Shown here: one piece after another, positions 1 to 8,213 of the stretch
Numbering within the stretch: position 1 is the first letter of the stretch
Layout: every line of letters starts with the position of its first letter
Origin: an uncultured Clostridia bacterium
GTDB taxonomy: Bacteria; Bacillota; Clostridia; JAAYHZ01
Assembly (NCBI GenBank): GCA_937894465.1
Contig: CALCRE010000279.1
Location: 1-30,393, forward strand
Direction: 5' to 3'
Length of the DNA stretch: 30,393 nt
Translations under genes and position numbers: made by a program
Notes under the pieces: generated by a model
The model's input: only the letters and a program-made list of their open reading frames with translations
Told to the model about the DNA's origin: nothing
Database searches by the model: none

Positions 1-240
1 GAAACGCTTGTCCTTTACCAATGCTTGTTTCAATCTACAGGTTCCCTCAATCACATCCACTAAATCATAAACAATCCTATTTTCAAGGCCTAACACCACA
101 TCTAAATTTCGAAGACCGATATCGGTGTCAACCAACACGACCTTTTTCCCCAATAATGCAAGTGCAGTTCCTAAATTAGCTGTTGTTGTCGTCTTTCCTA
201 CTCCACCTTTTCCCGAAGTGACGACGATTACTTTGTCCAT
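1..240 (-). CDS. minD: Septum site-determining protein MinD, N-terminal 80 residues (runs off left edge)
   Basis: This is a membrane-associated ParA/MinD-type ATPase that, with MinC, keeps FtsZ rings away from the poles. The reverse strand opens with ATG at 240 and reads MDKVIVVTSGKGGVGKTT. This is the deviant Walker A motif of the family, with the signature lysine K11 and the P-loop lysine K16. DTDIGLRNLD follows, also typical of MinD. The window ends at residue 80, so the C-terminal amphipathic membrane helix cannot be seen. The start lies 24 bp after the minC stop and has a GGGAGG ribosome site. It is the last visible gene of the mre-mrd-min operon. Identity is nearly certain from motif and context. 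Confidence 0.96.
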   Translation of the reverse strand, partial: MDKVIVVTSGKGGVGKTTTTANLGTALALLGKKVVLVDTDIGLRNLDVVLGLENRIVYDLVDVIEGTCRLKQALVKDKRF

Positions 241-264
241 ATAGTTTCCTCCCGTTAATTCCCT

Positions 265-990
265 TTACTTTTTATTCAAAAATACTGACAACGGATCGAT
301 GAATATACTATCATCTTGTATATTCGCTACTTCCGGTTCGTTTGGTGTCACGTAATCATCAGTGCTGTCCGGAGGACGAGTGATCAAATCGGCAATTCTC
401 AGTTGGGTAGGCTTCAACTTTACAGCGGCAATAAAGGCATTCCTGTCTCCGTCCGTCCCTGCATGAACCAAGCCCTTTACGGTTCCCATTACAACGATGT
501 TACCTTTTGCTTTAACTTCCGAACCGGGGTTGACATCTCCTAGAATGACAACATTACCGTCATACTGAATTAAAACACCGGATCTCACTGTTCCTTTTAC
601 GAACTTTGTCAAATCATTCTTATTAATTTTCATACCTGTAATTCTTCGCATCTGCTTATTTTCCTCCATATCGTTTGAGCCGGTACGAAAACGGTTACCG
701 GTTAATCCGAAGGGGGGAATAATCTTTTTTAAATCCGGGGCTTGGTAAGGGAGAATTTCATTTACCTTTATATCAGCAATGCTTTCAAACAGATTTTTTA
801 TATTGCTTTCATCTTCATTAGATAAATCTCTGCCTTCATATCCTATTGTAATGGTTTCACCTTTAAAGAATGCTTTTGCCTTATGTAATTTTTGTTCTGT
901 TTCAGAAATTATTTCATCCCATGATGCAGATTCACTCAACAACAAGCGAAATATCTTCTTTTCAGCTTTAAAAATCACAGAGTCTTCCAT
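265..990 (-). CDS. minC: Septum site-determining protein MinC
   Basis: MinC is the FtsZ-assembly inhibitor that is brought to the membrane by MinD. The 241-residue length is normal. The N-terminal ~100 residues form the variable inhibitory domain. The C-terminal half, from about residue 125, contains RSGVLIQYDGNVVILGDVNPG and the run GNIVVMGTVKGLVHAG. This is the right-handed beta-helix of MinC_C, which binds MinD and dimerises. A Gly/Asp-rich turn pattern follows, up to about residue 205. The ATG at 990 has GGAGG ten bases upstream. It sits directly before minD and after mrdA, the common clostridial arrangement. Confidence 0.95.
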   Translation of the reverse strand: MEDSVIFKAEKKIFRLLLSESASWDEIISETEQKLHKAKAFFKGETITIGYEGRDLSNEDESNIKNLFESIADIKVNEILPYQAPDLKKIIPPFGLTGNRFRTGSNDMEENKQMRRITGMKINKNDLTKFVKGTVRSGVLIQYDGNVVILGDVNPGSEVKAKGNIVVMGTVKGLVHAGTDGDRNAFIAAVKLKPTQLRIADLITRPPDSTDDYVTPNEPEVANIQDDSIFIDPLSVFLNKK

Positions 991-1030
991 TTATACTATC
1001 CCTCCACATTTTGACGCCCGCCTTGTCCTC

Positions 1031-1059
1031 ATTTTACTATAATTTATCAATAAAAACAA
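1031..1059 (-). promoter_or_regulatory. Weak candidate sigma-A promoter for minCD
   Basis: On the minus strand a TTGTTT box (1054-1059) and a TAAAAT box (1031-1036) are separated by 17 bp. They lie in the 116-bp gap between mrdA and minC. The spacing is ideal and the -10 matches 5/6, but the -35 matches only 3/6. It could give minCD expression separate from the mre operon. No terminator is visible in the gap, so read-through from mrdA is also likely. Confidence 0.4.
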
Positions 1060-1106
1060 TCATATCATACAAAGACTGAATTAAAACTTTATTTTTCTTT
1101 AATTTT

Positions 1107-3206
1107 TTATGGGATTAAAACCGATCCAACGGATTGAAGAGCTTCATCTTCAGAATCAAGACCGAAATAAGCAGCTAAAATATCCCTTGCCACCGGTGCA
1201 GTGTAGGAACCCCAAACCCCTTTTTCAATGACGACGGCCACCGCGATTTCAGGATCCTCTACAGGAGCAAAGCATACAAAAAGTGCATTGGAAGAACTTT
1301 TGCTTTCCGCTCCTGTTTCAGCGGTTCCGGTTTTACCGGCAACCTTCACCGGAAAATCCCTAAAATGCTGATCAACTGTTCCTTCCACCGATTGGGCAAC
1401 CCGTTGCATTCCATCGATCACGATATTAAGGGTTTCTTGGCTTACACCGCTCAATTCATATTCCGGTTGGGCTTCATAAATAATAGTATTATCATAATCG
1501 ACTACTTCTTTAATGATATGAGGTGTCATTCTTTTTCCACCGTTTGCAATTGTAGCCGCATAATTAGCCAATTGCAGAGGGGTAAAACTGTTATACAGCT
1601 GACCGATAGAGGTCTGTGCCGTATCTGCAATCCACCAATCTTCCCCTTTGACAGCGTATTTATAGTTTCGGTTTGATCTTTGTCCGGGATTTTCTCCCGG
1701 TAATTCTATTTCGGTGTATTCACCCAAACCGAAATTTTTAGCCCACTTGTCAATATTGTTGATACCGGTTTCCACACCCAGCTTATAAAAATAAAGGTTG
1801 CAGGATGTTGCAATGGCACGTTCTAATGACAAATTGCCATGAATACCCATCCCCTGAACATATTCCAAACAATAAAAGCGCATTCCGCCGATTTCACTGT
1901 GTCCGTCACACAAGATCGTCTTGCCCGGTGTCAGAAATCCCTCTTGCAAAGCGGAGATTCCCACTAATGGTTTGTATGTGGACCCCGGTGCATAAGAAGC
2001 TTGCAAAGCCCGATTGTAGAGAGGTTTTCTTTCATTGTCGAAAATCAGTTTTAATCGTTCTTCTTGTGCCGCTGCTCCGCTATCTATAAAAACAGAAGGA
2101 TTGTAGCTCGGATAACTTGCCATAACCAACACCTCTCCTGTTTTAACATCAATAGCTACCGCCGCTCCACAGTTTGCATCTCCGAAGTTACCCAAAGGTA
2201 TATTCTTTCGATCCACAATGGACTGAATGGTTTTCTCAAGGGACTCCATAGCCACTTTTTGCAATTTGGTGTCAATCGTTAATATGACGTCATTTCCTGG
2301 AATGGCAGGTTCGCTTTTTAACTCGGTCATAATTCTTCCGGATTGATCCACTTCCATTCTTCTTAAACCGTTTTGTCCGCGAAGATATTTTTCTGCAGCC
2401 GCCTCGACCCCGGTTTTCCCTATGTAGTCGGTGGAAGCATAATCAGGATGGCTTTCCAAATCCGTCGGGTCGACCATACCAATGTACCCTAGGACATGTG
2501 CAGTATCATCTGCATTCACATAGATTCTCGAGGGCACTACATTTGCCATCAAACCGGGCATCAGATGATTTTGTTCCTCCATCTCGGCCAAAGTATAATC
2601 AGTAATTTTCGACGCTAATCTTACCGGTTTTCCGGTATAGAACATCCAACCATGAATCATGATTTCATACCGCATGGTCATAATCGCGACGATTTCATCT
2701 TGAGACAATTCAGGGTTGATATTAAAATATTCATCTCGCAAATATTCATAAAATTTCTTAGCATCATAAATGACATTTTCTTTTTTAATATTAAAAGTAT
2801 CAATATTCGCTTGCCAATTTTTAATTTGCTCCGGTGTCATATTATTAAAAGAATAAGGATTCACGGTAAAATAATGACTGAAGCTGTCGATATAGGTATC
2901 ACCGTTTTTATCAAGAATATGATACAAGGTTAAGAGAGCATTGTTCATCCCTTCATCTTTCAAACCGGCTTTTTGTATGAAAAGGTCGTATGACTGTGTG
3001 TTGATGGCAAGGGGTAAACCGTTCCGATCTAAAATCACTCCACGATAGGCATAAGTTTCAATGTCCTTGTATATACGCATTTCAGAACGACTTCTTTCGG
3101 CTTGACCGTGTATGATTTGCATATCATATAGTTTTATTACATAGGTGAAAACCACACATAAGAAAAGCGCGGAGATAATCAAAATTCTCTTGTTATAGAT
3201 TTTCAA
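1107..3206 (-). CDS. mrdA: Penicillin-binding protein 2 (elongasome peptidoglycan transpeptidase)
   Basis: This is a class B penicillin-binding protein that cross-links lateral-wall peptidoglycan as part of the Rod complex with MreBCD. It has 699 residues. A single membrane anchor lies at about residues 8-25, with a large extracytoplasmic part behind it. The dimerisation/pedestal region includes YRGVILDRNGLPLA near residue 54. The transpeptidase domain carries all three active-site motifs: STYK at 409-412 with nucleophile S409, SCN at 468-470, and KTG at 625-627. ATG at 3206 lies 2 bp from the mreD stop, so translation is probably coupled. Gene order mreB-mreC-mreD-mrdA fixes the PBP2 rather than PBP3/FtsI role. 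The extra stretch at about residues 85-215 between the pedestal segments is long, as in clostridial PBP2 proteins. Confidence 0.95.
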   Translation of the reverse strand: MKIYNKRILIISALFLCVVFTYVIKLYDMQIIHGQAERSRSEMRIYKDIETYAYRGVILDRNGLPLAINTQSYDLFIQKAGLKDEGMNNALLTLYHILDKNGDTYIDSFSHYFTVNPYSFNNMTPEQIKNWQANIDTFNIKKENVIYDAKKFYEYLRDEYFNINPELSQDEIVAIMTMRYEIMIHGWMFYTGKPVRLASKITDYTLAEMEEQNHLMPGLMANVVPSRIYVNADDTAHVLGYIGMVDPTDLESHPDYASTDYIGKTGVEAAAEKYLRGQNGLRRMEVDQSGRIMTELKSEPAIPGNDVILTIDTKLQKVAMESLEKTIQSIVDRKNIPLGNFGDANCGAAVAIDVKTGEVLVMASYPSYNPSVFIDSGAAAQEERLKLIFDNERKPLYNRALQASYAPGSTYKPLVGISALQEGFLTPGKTILCDGHSEIGGMRFYCLEYVQGMGIHGNLSLERAIATSCNLYFYKLGVETGINNIDKWAKNFGLGEYTEIELPGENPGQRSNRNYKYAVKGEDWWIADTAQTSIGQLYNSFTPLQLANYAATIANGGKRMTPHIIKEVVDYDNTIIYEAQPEYELSGVSQETLNIVIDGMQRVAQSVEGTVDQHFRDFPVKVAGKTGTAETGAESKSSSNALFVCFAPVEDPEIAVAVVIEKGVWGSYTAPVARDILAAYFGLDSEDEALQSVGSVLIP

Positions 3207-3208
3207 GA

Positions 3209-3718
3209 CTAAACGGCTCCTTTCTCATCAGACAGTGATCTTAAAAGCAAATTGTATAGGAAATAGAAGACCGGGGTTAATAAAAGATTAATTGCCATCA
3301 CCGGCGTCAAGGTCTCTTTGAACAAGGCCGCCACGCCGACACCCATTCTAAAATATCCAAAAAACAACCAATTCATGGATTCGTATAAAAATGTAGCCGC
3401 CATGACAAACAACAAACAAAACAAAATATTATTTTTCATCAACTTGTTTCTGGCCAGTGAGACAGCCAACGCCGTTGCACAGAAAAACAGAATATGATAA
3501 CCGATTTGCCTACTGTACAGCATATCCTCGATCATACCGCATAAGACAGCATATACATACGGAACCCATCCTCCCGGAACAATCATTGAGACAACCACCA
3601 CGGTAATCAACAATATGTTCGGCACGTTTCCCATCAAATAAAGATATTCACCGATGGAAACCCTGATGATGACAGATAGCAGAAACAATATCAGTAAAAG
3701 GATCAATTTTTTATTCAT
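3209..3718 (-). CDS. mreD: Rod shape-determining membrane protein MreD
   Basis: MreD is a small polytopic membrane protein of the Rod complex that interacts with MreC. It is 169 residues long and mostly hydrophobic, with about five predicted membrane spans. The motif PNILLITVVVVSM and the segment CGMIEDMLYSRQIGYH fit the MreD family, which has a conserved G-x-x-x-D in a loop. Its ATG overlaps the mreC stop by 4 bp (ATGA type), which indicates translational coupling. MreD proteins are poorly conserved, so position between mreC and mrdA is the strongest support. Confidence 0.92.
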   Translation of the reverse strand: MNKKLILLLILFLLSVIIRVSIGEYLYLMGNVPNILLITVVVVSMIVPGGWVPYVYAVLCGMIEDMLYSRQIGYHILFFCATALAVSLARNKLMKNNILFCLLFVMAATFLYESMNWLFFGYFRMGVGVAALFKETLTPVMAINLLLTPVFYFLYNLLLRSLSDEKGAV

Positions 3719-4593
3719 GAATCATCACCTGTATCGACATCGTCCTCAGTAGATTCATTTCGCTGCTTTAATACGAACACCTCGTCAATTCTTTTAAAAT
3801 CCACACTGGGCTTTAAAAGAGCGTATCGTTCATTCAAAGAGGGCATCTCCACAACGGAAACCACCTCTCCGATGATAATGCCTTTCGGATAAATTCCGCC
3901 TAATCCGCTGGTTTCGATGATATCTCCGGGTTGTATGTTCACTTCCATATTGATGTTGGTTACTCTGCATAAACCATTGTTTTTCAGGTTAATATCACCT
4001 TTGACAGTCAGGGCACCTCCTCCGGGTTTAGATATCCAACCGCTGATGCCCATGGTTTGGTCGATAATGGATACGATCATGGAAGAATTGTAATCGGTCA
4101 TGTAGATCCTTCCAATAAGGCAATTATCATGAGTCACCACCACCATGTCACTGCCCAGGCCTTCTTTGGTACCCTTGTCGATCCGAAAATTATCAAACCA
4201 ATTCCCGGATTCCTTTGAGATGACATTACCTCCGATTATTTCGTAATCCGCAAATTTCGTCTTCAAGCGAATGGCTTCTCTTAATCGTGCATTCTCCGCT
4301 TGCAACGCTTCTAAAGCTCTTTTAGAACTCTCTAAAATATTAATCTGTTCTTTCAATAACCTGTTTTCTTCTAACAAATCTCTTTTTTCACGAATGGAAT
4401 CAATTATATCATTTAATTTCTTCGTGTTTTTTGAGAAGAACTCTTGCACATATTTTGCCGGTATGGTAACGATATTTCTCAAACCATGCAACTTGCTTTC
4501 CGGATTGGATGTAAATCCTATGATCACCAAAGACAAGATAACAGCTAAAATGATCAATAGTATCTTATTTCCAAATATCTTTTTCAATTCCAA
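3715..4593 (-). CDS. mreC: Rod shape-determining protein MreC
   Basis: MreC is a bitopic periplasm-side scaffold of the elongasome that links MreB and MreD to PBP2. It has 292 residues. A short cytoplasmic tail is followed by a membrane span at about residues 11-28. A coiled coil at about 60-110 is rich in Glu, Leu and Lys (EKRDLLEENRLLKEQINILE). The beta-barrel MreC domain follows, with the conserved stretches GNWFDNFRIDKG and ETSGLGGIYPKGIIIGEV. The acidic C-terminus (STEDDVDTGDDS) is unremarkable. It follows mreB by 33 bp and overlaps mreD by 4 bp. Confidence 0.95.
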   Translation of the reverse strand: MELKKIFGNKILLIILAVILSLVIIGFTSNPESKLHGLRNIVTIPAKYVQEFFSKNTKKLNDIIDSIREKRDLLEENRLLKEQINILESSKRALEALQAENARLREAIRLKTKFADYEIIGGNVISKESGNWFDNFRIDKGTKEGLGSDMVVVTHDNCLIGRIYMTDYNSSMIVSIIDQTMGISGWISKPGGGALTVKGDINLKNNGLCRVTNINMEVNIQPGDIIETSGLGGIYPKGIIIGEVVSVVEMPSLNERYALLKPSVDFKRIDEVFVLKQRNESTEDDVDTGDDS

Positions 4594-4626
4594 TCCTCCG
4601 TTGTTTGGATAATAAACTGTTGCTCA

Positions 4627-5628
4627 TCAAGTTTCCAATAAACTACTTTCCAAGACCTTTATTTCTTCCAACACCTTACCGGCACCTCGAGCGACGCAAG
4701 TCAACGGATCTTCCGCTACCCTGACAGGCATGGTGCTTTCTTCGGCGATTACATCGGCCAGGTTTCTCAAATAGGCACCGCCTCCGGCCAGCATGATTCC
4801 GTCGTTCATGACATCCGCTAACAACTCGGGAGGAGTGTTCTCGATAACCGTCTTTACGGCGTCCACAATCAAACCCACCTGCTGCCCGATGGGCTCCGCA
4901 ATTTCATAGGACGAAAGTATAATGCTTTGAGGAAGGCCTTCATAGATACTCATTCCGCTAAAGCTCATTTTCTTTTCTTCATGATCCATGTTAGCATAAC
5001 CAATTTCAATCTTAATGTTTTCAGCAGTTCTCTCTCCAATGAGAATATTATATTTTCTTTTCACATAATCCGCAATCGCTGCATCAATCGTGTTTCCCGC
5101 AAAATTGATGGATCTGGAAACTACAATACCGCCTAAGGATATGATGGCAATGTCCGTGGTGCCACCTCCGATATCCACGATCATATTTCCAACAGGAGAT
5201 GCAACCGGCAAACCAGCACCAATAGCCGATGCTTTACATTCTTCTATCAAAAAAACACTTTTTGCTCCTGCGGCATATGTGGCATCTTTCACAGCTTGTC
5301 TTTCCACCTTGGAAGCACAAGTCGGTATACTTATTACCACCCTGGTTTTTGAAAGCAGATGTTTCTTTATAGCTTTATTTAAAAAGTAGTCAATCAAAGC
5401 GCTTGCAATGGTGTAATCTGCGATCACACCGCCACTTAAAGGTTTCGTCGCAACGATGCGTCCGGGTGTACGCCCTAACATCTCTTTGGCAGCACTACCT
5501 ACAGCGATGATTTTATCTGTCTTTTTGTCTTTTGCCACCACAGTAGGCTCATTCGCTACAATTCCTTTCCCCTTCATATATACAATGGTGTTAGCAGTCC
5601 CTAAATCAATTCCTATATCTCTAGCCAT
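4627..5628 (-). CDS. mreB: Actin-like rod shape-determining protein MreB
   Basis: MreB is a cytoskeletal ATPase that forms membrane-bound filaments guiding lateral-wall synthesis. The chosen ATG at 5628 gives a 333-residue product beginning MARDIGIDLGTANTIVY, the canonical MreB start with the phosphate-1 loop. AAAGGAGA lies about 6 bases upstream of it. The frame stays open for nine more codons, but that extension covers the ribosome site. Phosphate-2 (VDIGGGTTDIAI) and the adenosine motif (AGGGAYLRNL) are both present. It is the first of mreBCD and lies 40 bp after maf with no terminator between. Confidence 0.97.
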   Translation of the reverse strand: MARDIGIDLGTANTIVYMKGKGIVANEPTVVAKDKKTDKIIAVGSAAKEMLGRTPGRIVATKPLSGGVIADYTIASALIDYFLNKAIKKHLLSKTRVVISIPTCASKVERQAVKDATYAAGAKSVFLIEECKASAIGAGLPVASPVGNMIVDIGGGTTDIAIISLGGIVVSRSINFAGNTIDAAIADYVKRKYNILIGERTAENIKIEIGYANMDHEEKKMSFSGMSIYEGLPQSIILSSYEIAEPIGQQVGLIVDAVKTVIENTPPELLADVMNDGIMLAGGGAYLRNLADVIAEESTMPVRVAEDPLTCVARGAGKVLEEIKVLESSLLET

Positions 5629-5668
5629 GAAAGTCTCCTTTCGAAAGTTTATCATTATTGCACCGGTT

Positions 5669-6253
5669 TTAGAATAAACTTCTACCCGTCTTATTCAACA
5701 TGGACTCCACTAAATTCAACGGTAAGCCCATCACATTGAAAAAACATCCTTCAATTTTTTCCACAAGCAAAGCTCCTTTTTCCTGAATACCATATGCGCC
5801 TGCTTTATCTGCATATTCGCCCGTATCAAGATAGCTTTGTAATTTTTCTTCAGTCAAGCAGTCGAACCAAACATCGGTGCATCGATAATCCAATAACTTG
5901 ACTTGTTGATCCCTCTTTATTATACACACCCCGGTGATCACTCGATGACGCTTGCCTGACAAATTTCTTAACATTTCCCCGGCTTGTTCACGATCCTTTG
6001 GTTTGCCATAGATCTCCTCATCTGCTACAACAATGGTATCCGCAGCCAAAACAAGGGTTTTAGGATTTTCCGAAGAAACGCTCTCAGCTTTTAGTTCCGC
6101 CAATTTCATGGCGTATTCCTCCGGATTACTCCCGTGATACGGTATCTCTTCTTCTTTAACATCAGGCGGAATAACGCAAAAATCACATCCGACACTCTCC
6201 AACAATTCTTTTCTTCTTGGAGACTCGGATGCTAATATGATTTTGTCAGTCAA
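5669..6253 (-). CDS. maf: Maf family nucleotide pyrophosphatase (dTTP/UTP type)
   Basis: Maf proteins hydrolyse non-canonical or excess nucleoside triphosphates to monophosphates and are linked to septum-formation control in Bacillus. This 194-residue product has the family N-terminal loop LASESPRRKELLESVG, the VLAADTIVV segment with the catalytic Asp, and the GKRHRVITGVCI segment. The Q/E pattern (VWFDCLTEEKLQSYLDTGEY, then DKAGAYGIQEKGA) fits the YhdE-like dTTP/UTP pyrophosphatases. It is 15 bp downstream of the DUF4321 gene and 40 bp before mreB, so it belongs to the same operon. Substrate choice is inferred from subfamily pattern only. Confidence 0.93.
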   Translation of the reverse strand: MTDKIILASESPRRKELLESVGCDFCVIPPDVKEEEIPYHGSNPEEYAMKLAELKAESVSSENPKTLVLAADTIVVADEEIYGKPKDREQAGEMLRNLSGKRHRVITGVCIIKRDQQVKLLDYRCTDVWFDCLTEEKLQSYLDTGEYADKAGAYGIQEKGALLVEKIEGCFFNVMGLPLNLVESMLNKTGRSLF

Positions 6254-6268
6254 ATTTCCTCCTTTGTA

Positions 6269-6535
6269 TCATCGGTAAATGATGATTGCTAAAATAGCAC
6301 CAATGATACTTCCTACATTTAATCGCATGGTCAAGCCGAAATTAATTTTAAACAAATGAAAATCAAGCAAAGGATTCAAGTTAAAATCAAACAAAGTGAT
6401 ATACCCGTTTCTGCCTCCTAAGCTCATCCAAGAAAAAAACTTATATTGCGACAATATCTCGCCTAACAATCCCCCCGCTAAGGATAGAACAATAATCAAG
6501 AGCAGTAGTATCCATCCGTTTTTCCCCTTTTTCAT
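6269..6535 (-). CDS. Small DUF4321 membrane protein preceding maf
   Basis: The product is an 88-residue protein with a hydrophobic N-terminal span (about residues 9-27) and a second span near the C-terminus (about 66-87). The connecting segment contains LGEILSQYKFF and NPLLDFHLFKINFGLTMRLNVGSIIG. This pattern is characteristic of DUF4321, a short Firmicutes family regularly found directly in front of maf and mreB. No biochemical role is known. ATG at 6535 follows a GAAAGGAA ribosome site. It is the first gene after a promoter at 6587-6616, so it leads the cell-shape operon. A role in wall growth is inferred from position alone. Confidence 0.85.
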   Translation of the reverse strand: MKKGKNGWILLLLIIVLSLAGGLLGEILSQYKFFSWMSLGGRNGYITLFDFNLNPLLDFHLFKINFGLTMRLNVGSIIGAILAIIIYR

Positions 6536-6586
6536 ATTGTTTCCTTTCTTGACATTACATGCTTAAAATAGTTCTAACCATTAACA

Positions 6587-6616
6587 ATTATACACCGAAT
6601 CTTAAAGGCATAGCAA
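6587..6616 (-). promoter_or_regulatory. Promoter of the DUF4321-maf-mreBCD-mrdA-min operon
   Basis: TTGCTA (6611-6616) and TATAAT (6587-6592) on the minus strand are 18 bp apart. They stand about 50 bp upstream of the DUF4321 start. The -10 is perfect and the -35 matches 4/6. No other promoter of this quality is visible before mreB, so this is probably the main operon promoter. Confidence 0.65.
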
Positions 6617-6646
6617 TATTAATTTACCTCTTGTTTCGATTAAAAG

Positions 6647-7675
6647 CTAGGGCTGGTCTTGCAGATTCTCTTGTTTGAGAGGTTTATCCTTGTTCAGCAA
6701 ACAAAAGATACCACCCATCAATAGATTTAAATAGTAAGTGATAACTCTCCAGATCAACACCACTGCAAGGATGGAGGATGTGGTAAAGAACATCTTAAAG
6801 AAGACATATCCAACCCCTTCTGCTCCCCCGGCAGCACCGGGTGAAGGAATCATACTGGTTATCATGGTAACCATATATTGGGATGTCAACATATCAAAAA
6901 AATTAGCGGCCACCGGTTCACAGGCTAATTGAATAAAATACAAGATGGAACAAAATGTCGTCATTTGCACGATGGTAATTAATGTGAATTGCAGTAAATT
7001 CTTTTTATGATGTGCGACTTCCTTCATGGTGGATCCCAATCGGGCAATCTCTTTGTTTACATTTTCACGGAATTTATCTATACGCTTTTTAAAGCCGATC
7101 TTACTGAAAAAGTTACATATGCCGTTCATCATTTTGGTCATTATGGCATTACTGAAAAACATGCAATAGAACAAGATCACAACAATATTAGTGACAGTAC
7201 CGATTATGAAAAAAGGAATAAAGCCCGATATGTTATCGATTAAAAATTTATAATTCAAAAACAAGGATATCACGGTCACCGAAAGCAATGAGGTTTGCCA
7301 AATTAATGATTTAAGCACCACAATCGCTGTTGATTCGCCGTAGGTCATACCCTTTTTTTTCAAAAGATACACTGCCACCGGTTGTCCTCCGCTGGCAAAA
7401 GGTGTGATGGCATTAAAAAATTGAACTGACATGGAGATGATGAAGGAGTGCCTAAAAGATATTTGTCTTGGAATCACTCCTGCCATCTTCATCATTAAGA
7501 AGCCGTCAAGAAGCCAATAAACAACCATTAAAGCAACTGCTGCAGATAAGTATCCATACTTAATCCTAGCCCACATACTGTTTAATACAGCAGGATCTTC
7601 TACCTTCGCAACAATCAATATTGTTATCAAGGCGAACACAAAAATAAGAAGGATGTTTATTATTGTTTTTTTCAA
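6647..7675 (-). CDS. Flippase-like integral membrane protein of the LPG_synthase_TM / UPF0104 family
   Basis: This is a polytopic membrane protein of 342 residues with about eight hydrophobic spans. It carries the two family landmarks: FNAITPFASGGQP at residues 88-99 and PSPGAAGGAEG at 277-287. Both occur in the transmembrane domain of MprF-type lysylphosphatidylglycerol synthases and in stand-alone flippase-like homologues. No C-terminal aminoacyl-transferase domain is attached, so it is not a full MprF. A role in moving a lipid or lipid-linked substrate is likely for the family, but the substrate cannot be told. Translation starts at a TTG at 7675 with AGGAG seven bases upstream. It has a basic cytoplasmic loop at about 181-230. 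Confidence 0.85.
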   Translation of the reverse strand: MKKTIINILLIFVFALITILIVAKVEDPAVLNSMWARIKYGYLSAAVALMVVYWLLDGFLMMKMAGVIPRQISFRHSFIISMSVQFFNAITPFASGGQPVAVYLLKKKGMTYGESTAIVVLKSLIWQTSLLSVTVISLFLNYKFLIDNISGFIPFFIIGTVTNIVVILFYCMFFSNAIMTKMMNGICNFFSKIGFKKRIDKFRENVNKEIARLGSTMKEVAHHKKNLLQFTLITIVQMTTFCSILYFIQLACEPVAANFFDMLTSQYMVTMITSMIPSPGAAGGAEGVGYVFFKMFFTTSSILAVVLIWRVITYYLNLLMGGIFCLLNKDKPLKQENLQDQP

Positions 7676-7752
7676 AAGAAAACTCCTATCCGGTAACTCA
7701 CTATTATTCTATATAAAGGATACCTGGTTTAATACAACTTTTATCGATTTTT

Positions 7753-8208
7753 TTAGCCGACTTCGTCATGCTCCGTTTCAACTTCATTCATTCCGCAAGC
7801 ATTGCAACAACCGCTGCAAGACTTGATGTTTTCAACAGAACCATCACCTTTCATACGATAATCCATAATTGCCGCATGAATGGCTTCCTCAGCCAACAAG
7901 GAACAGTGCACTTTTGCCGGAGGTAATCCTTCCAACGCTTCTGCCACAGCTTTATTCGTAACCTGCAAAGCCTCGTCTACGGTTTTGCCTTTAATCAATT
8001 CGGTTGCCATACTACTGCTTGCGATGGCTGCAGCACAGCCGAATGTCTGAAATTTAACATCGACAATGACTTCATCTTCAATTTTCAAATATATTTTCAT
8101 GATGTCGCCACACTTGGCATTACCCACTTGTCCTACACCATCCGGATTCTCCATAGCACCAACATTTCTCGGATTGGAAAAATGATCCATTACTTTATCA
8201 CTATACAT
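7753..8208 (-). CDS. iscU: Fe-S cluster scaffold protein IscU/NifU-like, with Cys-rich C-terminal tail
   Basis: This scaffold assembles [2Fe-2S]/[4Fe-4S] clusters from sulfur supplied by the adjacent cysteine desulfurase. It has 151 residues. The three cluster cysteines of the family are C33 (AKCGD, with D35), C58 (FGCAAAIASS) and C102 (KVHCSLLAE). The LPPAKVH segment before C102 is the interaction region typical of IscU. The tail after residue 125 adds four more cysteines in CSGCCNACG (131-139) and ends acidic. That tail is longer than the scaffold fold needs. The gene follows iscS by 5 bp and is surely co-transcribed. Confidence 0.94.
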   Translation of the reverse strand: MYSDKVMDHFSNPRNVGAMENPDGVGQVGNAKCGDIMKIYLKIEDEVIVDVKFQTFGCAAAIASSSMATELIKGKTVDEALQVTNKAVAEALEGLPPAKVHCSLLAEEAIHAAIMDYRMKGDGSVENIKSCSGCCNACGMNEVETEHDEVG

Positions 8209-8213
8209 AATTA

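Noticed and set aside
316..543. Plus-strand open frames opposite the minus-strand genes throughout the window
   Set aside because: They lie antisense inside well-recognised genes, lack ribosome sites and show no family motifs.
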